From Alphaproteobacteria bacterium (lineage in GTDB: Bacteria; Pseudomonadota; Alphaproteobacteria; RS24): a stretch of 5,492 nt of DNA. The translations under genes and the position numbers were made by a program. This document shows, one piece after another, positions 1-5,339 of the stretch. The stretch spans positions 1 through 5,492 of the forward strand of contig RFZE01000100.1 of assembly GCA_009920875.1 (NCBI GenBank), in the 5' to 3' direction. The notes beneath the pieces were generated by a model. That model saw nothing but the letters and a program-made list of their open reading frames with translations. It did not search any database and had not been told where the DNA came from. The stretch's first letter is position 1. Each line of letters opens with the position of its first letter.

Positions 1-372
1 TCTTTCTTATTATTCCCGATTATGAACACGGCGCTGTTTACCGTTTCCATGATGCTGCAAGGGCTTGGCTCCGGGTTGATGCGACCGGCCGTCGCGGCAG
101 GCGGGTCGCTGGCGGTCGAGCCGGAAGAGCAGGGCGCCGTGGCCGGTTTAAATTCATCGACAGCGGCTGTTGGTTTTGTTTTTGTGCCGGTGGTTTTAAT
201 GCCGCTTTATCTTTATTCGCCGACCGCGCCGTTTTGGGTCGCTTTTGTTTTGTCCGCTCTGATGCTGCTGACCACGCGCTCCAAGCAACTCGATGTCATG
301 GAAGCACCGATTGACGGTGGAGAGATTGAAGAAGCGGTGATGAGCCGCCCTGACCGCCATAAAAATTATTAA
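1..372 (+). CDS. MFS transporter, C-terminal fragment (5' end outside window)
   Basis: The open frame runs in from the left edge without a start, so only the last 123 residues are present; the ATG at 22 is internal to the protein, not its start. The visible part holds the end of a major facilitator superfamily protein. A stretch containing GLGSGLMRPAVAAG and a following EEQGAVAGLNSS segment resembles the cytoplasmic-edge and TM11 region of DHA1/TetA-type drug:proton antiporters. Two more hydrophobic segments follow (about residues 56-71 and 77-89), then a hydrophilic tail of about 30 residues that is probably cytoplasmic. Such proteins sit in the inner membrane and export small molecules using the proton gradient; the substrate cannot be read from this fragment. 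The stop (370-372) overlaps the stop of the convergent hydrolase gene. Family assignment is fairly secure, subfamily is inference. Confidence 0.75.
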   Translation, partial: SFLLFPIMNTALFTVSMMLQGLGSGLMRPAVAAGGSLAVEPEEQGAVAGLNSSTAAVGFVFVPVVLMPLYLYSPTAPFWVAFVLSALMLLTTRSKQLDVMEAPIDGGEIEEAVMSRPDRHKNY

Positions 373-1343
373 GCGAAAGCACCTTGTGCCTGCCAATTTT
401 GCATTTGCTGTTTAATGCTGGAGGCAAATCCCAGCGGCTGGTCGAGCAGCACATGATGGCGCGCGCCCAATAAATCGAAATGCGGCATATTGGGACGCAG
501 GCTTTTCATATAGGTGATAATCTCATTGCGCGTGATGTTTTCCCAATCATGCGATAATTCACCAAACATGGCAGCTGTCGGCAGCGGCAGATCGCGATAA
601 ATCTCCGGCCAGTCGCGCCCCAAGGGGAAGTCGCGATACATATGTGGGTCAAATTTCCACGTCCAGCCACCTTCGACCGCGCGCAATGAATGTTCACCGA
701 TGAAATCGACAATAAATTGATTGGCGCATGGCTGTTCGGGTTGCAAGCGAAAGCGTGCCAAAGCCGTGTCAAAATCTTCATAAATGCGGGTCGGGCGTGT
801 TTCGCGCGGACGCATGACGCCGTTTTCATCTTCTTCCATATACCATTCTTCATGGGCATGCGGCGGGCGCACATAATAATCGCACATCATCAGCGCCGCC
901 AATTCTTGATGATAAATATGGCTGGTCATCAGGCTCACCATGCCGCCCATGGAATGGCCGATAATCGCCGGTTTGGATTTGAAACCGGCATCGCGCACCA
1001 TGGTGATGACCGCTTCAGCCATGATTTCGCGCTTATAGTTTTTTAGCCAGCCGCTATCGCCCATGCCGGGCAGATCAACGGAAATGGCATTGTAATAGGG
1101 GCTTAAAAGCGGCGCGATGAAATCATACCAATGCGCATGGGCGCCGCCGCCATGCACCAAAACCACATTGGGCGCATCGGCGTCAGGGCCGGCCCATTGG
1201 CGATAATGAAGTTCGGTCTGCTCATAGCCGACTGTTTTGTCTTGCGGTTTGTTGGTCAATGCATCGACAAACCATTGCGGGGCTTCGTCAATGCGTTCCC
1301 CGGCCGGAAGCAGCTCCTGCTGGCCACCATTTTGCGCTTTCAT
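369..1343 (-). CDS. alpha/beta hydrolase fold protein
   Basis: The gene encodes 324 residues from the chosen start. Alpha/beta hydrolase landmarks appear in order: the oxyanion-hole HGGG at 64-67, SVDLPGMGDSG at 88-98, a nucleophile elbow GHSMG at 129-133 with Ser131, a probable acid in GELSHD (D266) and a GARHH motif near the C terminus with His296 (or His297) as catalytic base. A cap region lies between about 155 and 250. The fold is clear and the triad looks complete, so an esterase or other hydrolase activity is likely, but the substrate is unknown. There is no signal peptide, so it is probably cytoplasmic. The frame is open up to 1457, but I prefer the ATG at 1343. It has a strong GGGAG six bases upstream, and the longer version would add 38 residues that cover a plausible promoter and lack family features. 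It is convergent with the MFS gene and divergent from rpmJ. Confidence 0.88.
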   Translation of the reverse strand: MKAQNGGQQELLPAGERIDEAPQWFVDALTNKPQDKTVGYEQTELHYRQWAGPDADAPNVVLVHGGGAHAHWYDFIAPLLSPYYNAISVDLPGMGDSGWLKNYKREIMAEAVITMVRDAGFKSKPAIIGHSMGGMVSLMTSHIYHQELAALMMCDYYVRPPHAHEEWYMEEDENGVMRPRETRPTRIYEDFDTALARFRLQPEQPCANQFIVDFIGEHSLRAVEGGWTWKFDPHMYRDFPLGRDWPEIYRDLPLPTAAMFGELSHDWENITRNEIITYMKSLRPNMPHFDLLGARHHVLLDQPLGFASSIKQQMQNWQAQGAFA

Positions 1344-1349
1344 GAAAAT

Positions 1350-1354
1350 CTCCC
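1350..1354 (-). promoter_or_regulatory. Ribosome binding site deciding the hydrolase start
   Basis: On the minus strand these bases read GGGAG, six bases before the ATG at 1343. None of the in-frame upstream ATG codons (1457, 1385, 1376) was seen to have a comparable Shine-Dalgarno sequence, so this site decides the start call. Confidence 0.7.
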
Positions 1355-1367
1355 AAGATTGGCCGTT

Positions 1368-1395
1368 AAAATACATAAAAATCATGCTTTGTGAA
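1368..1395 (-). promoter_or_regulatory. Candidate sigma-70-type promoter for the minus-strand hydrolase
   Basis: Read on the minus strand, a TTCACA -35-like hexamer (1390-1395) is followed after 16 bases by TATTTT (1368-1373). Transcription would start near 1361, leaving a leader of under 20 bases that contains the GGGAG site. This fits the start at 1343 and would place the upstream in-frame ATG codons at 1376 and 1385 outside the mRNA. The hexamers are only moderate matches in an AT-rich stretch, so this is a candidate only. Confidence 0.35.
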
Positions 1396-1433
1396 GATTG
1401 ATAATCGACCGCATGGCAAAAGCGCTTCCGCGC

Positions 1434-1462
1434 TTGACAGAGCAGGGCCTCTCTCATATGTT
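1434..1462 (+). promoter_or_regulatory. Promoter of rpmJ
   Basis: A perfect -35 TTGACA (1434-1439) is separated by 17 bases from TATGTT (1457-1462), which matches the -10 consensus at four of six positions. It is the strongest housekeeping sigma-type promoter I can see in the window and suits a ribosomal protein gene. Transcription should begin around 1468-1470, directly before the inverted repeat at 1473. It lies back to back with the candidate promoter of the minus-strand hydrolase. Confidence 0.75.
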
Positions 1463-1472
1463 CGCCGCTTCT

Positions 1473-1490
1473 AAGGCCGATTTCGGCCTT
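1473..1490 (+). promoter_or_regulatory. Perfect inverted repeat (hairpin) in the rpmJ 5' leader
   Basis: AAGGCCGA (1473-1480) and TCGGCCTT (1483-1490) are exact reverse complements separated by two bases. Allowing for a real loop, the RNA would form a GC-rich stem of at least six pairs almost at the predicted 5' end of the mRNA, before the AGGAG ribosome binding site (1499-1503). No U-run follows it, so it does not look like an intrinsic terminator. A role in mRNA stability or in ribosomal autoregulation is possible but is inference. Confidence 0.55.
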
Positions 1491-1509
1491 TATTGATTAG
1501 GAGCCGAAG

Positions 1510-1635
1510 ATGAAAGTCCGCAATTCTTTGAAGTCGCTGCGTGACCGTCACCAGAAAAACCAGCTGGTCCGTCGTCGTGGCCGCCTTTATGTTATCAACA
1601 AAACCAATAAGCGGTTTAAGGCACGCCAAGGCTAA
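1510..1635 (+). CDS. rpmJ: 50S ribosomal protein bL36 (cysteine-free form)
   Basis: This 41-residue gene begins MKVRNSLKSLRDRH and ends NKTNKRFKARQG, which is the alphaproteobacterial bL36 pattern (often annotated as type B, ykgO-like). bL36 is a small late-assembling protein of the large ribosomal subunit that contacts 23S rRNA. It is strongly basic, as expected. It has no cysteine, so the zinc ribbon of the classical C+ form is absent; this is normal for the group and not a lesion. A consensus AGGAG lies six bases before the ATG, and a strong promoter and leader hairpin precede it. It stands alone rather than in a ribosomal protein operon, with 38 bases between it and the next gene on the same strand. 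The region just after its stop has only a weak stem (GCCAA/TTGGC, 1625-1640), so some readthrough is likely. Confidence 0.95.
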   Translation: MKVRNSLKSLRDRHQKNQLVRRRGRLYVINKTNKRFKARQG

Positions 1636-1673
1636 TTGGCCTTTATCCGTCCAAACCTTATGGCGGGGCTGAT

Positions 1674-2696
1674 TTGTTCTTTCGTTACGCGCTGATGGTC
1701 ATCGGTGTTACCTCGGTTGTCTTGATTTTGGGCCTCATTGCTTGGGCCCATGATGCACGCCTGCGCGCCAAGCTGATGTCCGGTTTGCCGCCGGCAGGCT
1801 CGTTTATCGAAACACACGGCGCCACTTTGCATTATCTGTCGAAAAACACCCAAGCGGGCAAAGACAAGCCGGTCTTTGTGCTGATCCACGGCTCCAGCGC
1901 CAATGCGCATGATATGATGGTGGCATTGGGTGATGAATTGGCGGCGCATGGCGCGGTTTTGAGTTTCGACCGACCGGGCATCGGGCGCTCGAAAAACAAA
2001 AAATCCGACAAGGAAATGTCTGACCCGCGAGCACAGGCGCGCGAAATTCATCAAGCAGTGCGGGCAATGGGCTATGATATGCCGGTGATTATCGGGCAAA
2101 GCTGGGGCGGCTCAACCGCTTTGGCTTACGCGCAAATATTGGGTGAAGAAATTGCCGCTTCCGTCATGCTGGCGCCACCAATTATTCCTTGGTATGGCCC
2201 CGATTATTGGGCCAATCGCTTGGTCACCATGCCGGTTATCGGGCCTATTTTATCGAATATTGTTCTGACCAAATATGGTGCGGCGCAGTTGCAAGCCGGT
2301 TCACAGGGCGCTGCCTGGCCCGAGACGACACCGCCAGGCTATGTGCGCGACGCCGCCATCGCGCTGATTTTGCAGCCGCGGGCTTTCCGCACCAATGCGG
2401 TTTATGCGATGAATTTGAAGCATCATCTCGAAGATATGCAGAAAACCTATGAAGATATGCCGGGCACGCAAAACAAATTACTGATCATTCACGGCGATAA
2501 AGACCGCACCGTGAATATTGATTACAATGCGGCTTCGCTTTTGGCCATGCGTCCCGATGTCGAACTGCTGGAACTGGCCGGTGCTGGTCATTTGTTGCAC
2601 CATACTTGGAAACAAGAAATCACGGCCGAGATTATGCGCTTTCTGGCCGATGGCAAAACCACGCCCGGGCGTCATATCCGCCGCAAACAAGGCTAA
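1674..2696 (+). CDS. membrane-anchored alpha/beta hydrolase fold protein
   Basis: The product is 340 residues if it starts at the TTG at 1674. An N-terminal hydrophobic helix (about residues 6-25) is followed by a basic stretch (ARLRAK), so the protein is probably anchored in the inner membrane or carries an uncleaved signal. The hydrolase fold follows: an HG oxyanion motif at 72-73, DRPGIGRS at 99-106, the elbow GQSWG at 141-145 with Ser143, the acid loop GDKD at 274-277 (Asp277 likely) and GAGH with His306. The triad is complete; the substrate is unknown. The C terminus is short and basic (HIRRKQG). TTG 1674 is chosen because a GC/G-rich GGGG lies five bases upstream. The ATG at 1695 is the alternative and has no Shine-Dalgarno, but overlaps the stop of a mini-ORF. 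The next gene begins 6 bases after the stop, which suggests an operon. Confidence 0.87.
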   Translation: MFFRYALMVIGVTSVVLILGLIAWAHDARLRAKLMSGLPPAGSFIETHGATLHYLSKNTQAGKDKPVFVLIHGSSANAHDMMVALGDELAAHGAVLSFDRPGIGRSKNKKSDKEMSDPRAQAREIHQAVRAMGYDMPVIIGQSWGGSTALAYAQILGEEIAASVMLAPPIIPWYGPDYWANRLVTMPVIGPILSNIVLTKYGAAQLQAGSQGAAWPETTPPGYVRDAAIALILQPRAFRTNAVYAMNLKHHLEDMQKTYEDMPGTQNKLLIIHGDKDRTVNIDYNAASLLAMRPDVELLELAGAGHLLHHTWKQEITAEIMRFLADGKTTPGRHIRRKQG

Positions 2697-2702
2697 TTTT
2701 CC

Positions 2703-3509
2703 ATGTCACCGGTTGTCACAAGCCGTCTTGATGATGCAAATGCCAATCGGCGATTTTTGATTATTTGCGACCATGCCAGCAATTACATACCGCCTGAATT
2801 GGACGGTTTGGGACTGCCGAAAGATGAATTGGCGCGCCATATTGCTTATGATATTGGTGCCTTTGAAGTGGCAGACCGCATTGCCGCGCTTTTGGACTGC
2901 CCTTTGGTGGCCTCACAATTCTCGCGCCTGCTCATTGACCCCAATCGTGGCCTCGACGATCCGACTTTGGTGATGAAATTGTCTGATGGGGCAATTATTC
3001 CGGCCAATAGGCAGCTTGACCCGTTTCACGATAAGGCGGCATGGCAGGCCCGCATAGATGATTACTACGAGCCATATAATCAAGCCATTGGGCAGGCCAT
3101 TGATAAGGCTCAGGCGGCGGGACATGTGCCGATAATCCTTTCAGTGCACAGTTTCACGCCGTTTTGGCGGGGCCAAAAACGCCCCTGGCATGCCGCCGTA
3201 TTGTGGGATAAAGACGACCGCTTGCGCAATCTTATGGTCGATTATATGGCGCGGCAAAAAGATATTTGTTTTGGTGATAATGCGCCTTATTCGGGACATC
3301 TGAAGAATGATTGCCTTTATCGCCACGGCACGCAAAAGGGTTTACCGCATGCGTTGATTGAATTGCGCCAAGATGAAATTGCAGACGCAGCGGGGCAGGC
3401 GCGTTGGGCAGCGCATATGGTCGACATCATGAAACAGGCTGAAAATATCGACCAAATGAAGGAAATTCGCCATTTCGGTTCAGTCAATGATGCAGCCGAG
3501 ACAGGTTAA
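2703..3509 (+). CDS. N-formylglutamate amidohydrolase family protein
   Basis: The gene encodes 268 residues of the N-formylglutamate amidohydrolase family (PF05013), of about the usual length. Family motifs are visible: CDHASN at 22-27, YDIGA at 49-53, SRLLIDPNR at 74-82, SVHSFTP at 147-153, YSGH at 196-199 and LPHALIELRQDE at 214-225. The His and Glu residues in these blocks probably bind the metal and drive catalysis. The classical enzyme (HutG) hydrolyses N-formyl-L-glutamate to formate and glutamate in histidine degradation. No hut gene is in view, so the true substrate may differ. The product is probably cytoplasmic, with no signal peptide or membrane segment. It starts 6 bases after the upstream hydrolase gene with only a weak AAGG site 10 bases before the ATG, which suggests translation coupled to its neighbour. 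Confidence 0.9.
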   Translation: MSPVVTSRLDDANANRRFLIICDHASNYIPPELDGLGLPKDELARHIAYDIGAFEVADRIAALLDCPLVASQFSRLLIDPNRGLDDPTLVMKLSDGAIIPANRQLDPFHDKAAWQARIDDYYEPYNQAIGQAIDKAQAAGHVPIILSVHSFTPFWRGQKRPWHAAVLWDKDDRLRNLMVDYMARQKDICFGDNAPYSGHLKNDCLYRHGTQKGLPHALIELRQDEIADAAGQARWAAHMVDIMKQAENIDQMKEIRHFGSVNDAAETG

Positions 3510-3514
3510 ATCTT

Positions 3515-3534
3515 AGCTTGTGCGACACAAGGCT
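3515..3534 (+). promoter_or_regulatory. Inverted repeat overlapping the cox/pnt promoter -35
   Basis: CTTGTG (3517-3522) and CACAAG (3526-3531) are exact reverse complements around CGA. With one bulged G the pairing extends to AGC/GCT at the edges. The left arm coincides with the likely -35 element, so it could be an operator for a dimeric regulator. It also lies 5 bases after the stop of the amidohydrolase gene and is followed by a short TTTT (3534-3537), so it could instead be a weak transcription terminator. The sequence alone does not decide between the two. Confidence 0.45.
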
Positions 3535-3545
3535 TTTGCTATATT
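3518..3545 (+). promoter_or_regulatory. Candidate promoter of the oxidase subunit IV / pnt unit
   Basis: TTGTGC (3518-3523) and TATATT (3540-3545) are spaced by 16 bases. The -10 is a good match and the -35 keeps the TTG core common in alphaproteobacteria. Transcription would begin near 3552, giving a leader of about 20 bases with GGAGAG (3561-3566) placed well before the ATG at 3573. The 47-base gap before pntAA shows no better promoter, so this one probably drives the whole downstream cluster. Confidence 0.55.
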
Positions 3546-3572
3546 TGCGCCCTATCGAGCGGAGAGAACAAT

Positions 3573-3725
3573 ATGACCGACACCAATGACAGCAAAGATT
3601 GGGGCGAAGAAATGGACCGTCCCGAGCACGAACAAACTTACGAGGCGTTCCTCGACTACACCAAATGGAGCATCATCGTCATTGCCATTATTTTGGTCAT
3701 GCTTTTGCTCTTTGTGTATGGCTAA
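3573..3725 (+). CDS. aa3-type cytochrome c oxidase subunit IV (small membrane subunit)
   Basis: This is a 50-residue gene too short for a usual ORF scan. It has an acidic N-terminal region, a PEHEQTYEAFLDYTKW block (residues 17-32) and a single transmembrane helix (about 33-49). The MD-x-PEHE-x-TYE-x-F pattern before a lone helix is characteristic of the bacterial aa3-type oxidase subunit IV family (COX4_pro_2, PF07835). This small inner-membrane subunit accompanies the heme-copper oxidase core that reduces oxygen; it is generally dispensable for core activity and its exact role is unclear. The start has a good GGAGAG seven bases upstream. The oxidase core genes are not in this window. Its pairing with the transhydrogenase genes, 47 bases ahead of pntAA on the same strand, points to cotranscription. 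Confidence 0.88.
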   Translation: MTDTNDSKDWGEEMDRPEHEQTYEAFLDYTKWSIIVIAIILVMLLLFVYG

Positions 3726-3772
3726 AGCACTATTCTGGCACACCGCCGTAAATTGAAAATCGGGAGCAATCA

Positions 3773-5026
3773 ATGGCTGTAAGCCTAACTGTATTGAAGG
3801 AAGCAGGCGGTGAACCGCGGGTTTCTGCAACACCGGAAACGGTGAAAAAAATGACCGGCCTCGGCATTAAGGTGACGGTCGAAGCCGGCGCCGGCGTGGC
3901 ATCGGGTTTTGAAGATGCCGCTTATAAACAGGCTGGCGCCAGTGTGACCAAAGCAATGGCGGCGGTTTTGAAAAAATCTGATGTGGTGCTTGGCGTGCGC
4001 GCGCCTGCCGCCGGTCAGGTCAAAGCAATGAAAAGCGGCGCTGTTCTGATTGCTTCGCTGAATCCTTATCAAAATGCGGCTGGTGTGAAATCATATGCAG
4101 CAGCAAAAATTCAAGCGATGGCGATGGAATTAATGCCGCGCATCACTCGCGCGCAATCAATGGATATTCTGTCATCGCAATCCAATCTTGCCGGATATAA
4201 GGCGGTGCTCGATGCAACCGCTGAATATGGCCGCGCCTTGCCGATGATGATGACGGCGGCGGGCACTGTGCCGGCCGCGCGGGTTTTCGTTATGGGCGCC
4301 GGCGTTGCCGGTTTGCAGGCCATAGCGACGGCCAAGCGTTTGGGCGCGATTGTCAGCGCCACTGATGTGCGCCGCGCCGCTGCCGAGCAGGTAGAGAGCT
4401 TGGGCGGCACATTTGTCATGGTGGAAGCCGATGATGATGATAGCGGTGAAACCGAAGGTGGTTATGCCAAAGAAATGAGCGCCGATTATCAAAAGCGCCA
4501 ACAGGCTTTGGTCACCGAACATATTGCCAAGCAAGATATTGTCATTTGCACGGCGCTCATTCCGGGCCGTCCGGCACCGGAGCTGGTTACCAGGAAAATG
4601 CTAGAAGGCATGAAGCCCGGCGCGGTGCTGGTCGATTTGGCGGTCGAGCAGGGCGGCAATTGTAAATTGTCGAAAGCCGGAAAAGTGACGATGCATAAAG
4701 GCGTGAAGCTGGTGGCGCATCATAATGTGCCTGGTCGTCTGGCCGGCAATGCGTCGGAATTGTTTTCGCGCAATTTGTTCAATTTTCTTGATGCGTTTTT
4801 TGACAAAGAGAAAAAAGAACTGGCGCTTGATTGGGAAGATGAAATTATCGCCGGTATCGGTTTGACGCGCGACGGCAAAATCGTGCATCCGGCGCTGCAA
4901 CCTAAAAAACTGGCCAAAAAACCGACTGCAAAAAAAGCCGCGGTAAAAAAACCGGCTGCCAAGAAAGCGGCCAAAAAACCGGTTAAGAAAGCGGCTAAAA
5001 AATCGGTCACGGGAGCGAAAAAATGA
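3773..5026 (+). CDS. pntAA: Proton-translocating NAD(P)+ transhydrogenase subunit alpha part 1 (NAD(H)-binding dI)
   Basis: The 417-residue product is the soluble NAD(H)-binding domain I of transhydrogenase, which passes hydride between NADH and NADP+ at the cytoplasmic face, coupled to proton entry. The RQD loop is intact: in MPRITRAQSMD, Arg123, Gln128 and Asp131 have the same spacing as Arg127/Gln132/Asp135 of the Rhodospirillum rubrum enzyme. The Rossmann signature GAGVAG is at 175-180, with the adenosine-ribose-binding Asp at 198. VPGRLAGNASELFSRN at 319-334 is also typical. The family body ends near residue 376 (VHPALQ), close to the known length of about 380. A lysine-rich tail of about 40 residues (378-417) follows and is extra. 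The start is supported by GGGAG six bases upstream. The TGA overlaps the pntAB ATG by four bases. Confidence 0.96.
   Translation: MAVSLTVLKEAGGEPRVSATPETVKKMTGLGIKVTVEAGAGVASGFEDAAYKQAGASVTKAMAAVLKKSDVVLGVRAPAAGQVKAMKSGAVLIASLNPYQNAAGVKSYAAAKIQAMAMELMPRITRAQSMDILSSQSNLAGYKAVLDATAEYGRALPMMMTAAGTVPAARVFVMGAGVAGLQAIATAKRLGAIVSATDVRRAAAEQVESLGGTFVMVEADDDDSGETEGGYAKEMSADYQKRQQALVTEHIAKQDIVICTALIPGRPAPELVTRKMLEGMKPGAVLVDLAVEQGGNCKLSKAGKVTMHKGVKLVAHHNVPGRLAGNASELFSRNLFNFLDAFFDKEKKELALDWEDEIIAGIGLTRDGKIVHPALQPKKLAKKPTAKKAAVKKPAAKKAAKKPVKKAAKKSVTGAKK
4904..5023 (+). repeat. Degenerate lysine-rich repeat coding the PntAA C-terminal tail
   Basis: These 120 bases encode residues 378-417 of PntAA, of which 18 are lysine, all in KK doublets (nine) separated mostly by A, P, V and T. 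The pattern resembles histone-H1-like or other KKAAKKP tails and should be disordered. At DNA level, units of the form AAAAAACCGG followed by AAGAAAGCGGC recur with periods of about 24-27 bases (for example from 4946 and 4973), as expected from repeat expansion. Two runs of seven A occur at 4930-4936 and 4945-4951. Confidence 0.8.
5011..5015 (+). promoter_or_regulatory. Ribosome binding site of pntAB inside the pntAA tail
   Basis: GGGAG lies seven bases before the pntAB ATG at 5023 and falls within codons of the last PntAA residues (Thr-Gly-Ala). It breaks the KK pattern at residues 413-415, so the end of the tail is shaped by the need for this signal. Confidence 0.7.
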
Positions 5027-5328
5027 ATGTAGATGCCATTATTTATCTGTTGAGCATTTTCGTCATGGCCGTTTTTGTCGGCTATTACGTGGTCTGGTCG
5101 GTGACACCGGCTTTGCACACGCCACTTATGTCGGTCACCAATGCCATTTCATCGGTGATTATTGTCGGCGCGCTGGTCGCCATTGGTGCTGATGTCAGCG
5201 CTGATGACCAAGCCGGTGCGATGACACGCTGGCTCGGTTTCTGTGCCGTTATTTTGGCATCCATCAATATTTTCGGCGGCTTTCTGGTGACCCAGCGCAT
5301 GCTCGCCATGTATCGTAAGAAAGATTAG
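5023..5328 (+). CDS. pntAB: Proton-translocating NAD(P)+ transhydrogenase subunit alpha part 2 (membrane)
   Basis: The 101-residue product is the small membrane subunit that, with PntB, forms the proton channel domain dII. Three hydrophobic helices are visible (about residues 5-25, 40-56 and 68-90). The segment VTPALHTPLMSVTNAISS (27-44), linking helices 1 and 2, is strongly conserved in the family, and the chain ends in a basic YRKKD. In E. coli this part is fused to domain I in a single PntA; the split form is typical of alphaproteobacteria. The ATG overlaps the pntAA stop as ATGA, implying translational coupling. pntB follows after 11 bases. Confidence 0.96.
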   Translation: MNVDAIIYLLSIFVMAVFVGYYVVWSVTPALHTPLMSVTNAISSVIIVGALVAIGADVSADDQAGAMTRWLGFCAVILASINIFGGFLVTQRMLAMYRKKD

Positions 5329-5339
5329 GGGTTTGACTG

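Noticed and set aside
379..389. Short inverted repeat GCAC-CTT-GTGC near the convergent junction
   Set aside because: It has four-base arms, lies inside coding sequence and has no T-run at the right place; this is expected by chance.
690..1046. 118-codon ORF on the plus strand inside the minus-strand hydrolase
   Set aside because: It is antisense to a gene with a complete set of family motifs, has no family-like features of its own (His/Ala-rich, typical of antisense translation), and I saw no convincing ribosome binding site.
1344..1457. 38-residue N-terminal extension of the minus-strand hydrolase
   Set aside because: The extension contains a plausible promoter and no family-like sequence, while the ATG at 1343 has a consensus GGGAG at ideal spacing.
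1625..1644. Possible terminator after rpmJ
   Set aside because: The stem is only five pairs (GCCAA/TTGGC, or AAGGC/GCCTT as an alternative) and no real U-run follows, so it is too weak to annotate as a terminator.
1632..2099. 155-codon minus-strand ORF opposite the second hydrolase
   Set aside because: The translation is rich in His, Arg and Cys without domain character, and the plus-strand frame clearly encodes the hydrolase catalytic elbow in the same region.
1627..2698. 11-base direct repeat (CAAGGCTAATT) at the ends of rpmJ and of the hydrolase gene, framing the hydrolase
   Set aside because: It looks like a target-site duplication, but a few 11-base repeats are expected by chance in about 5.5 kb. 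Both copies encode a Gln-Gly-stop ending, and no transposase or terminal inverted repeats are present.
3736..3751. TGGCAC as a possible sigma-54 -24 element before pntAA
   Set aside because: The matching TTGC -12 element is absent at the required spacing.
4111..4534. Long minus-strand ORFs (102 and 120 codons) within pntAA
   Set aside because: They are antisense shadows of a strongly conserved gene. Low stop density follows from the codon use of pntAA.
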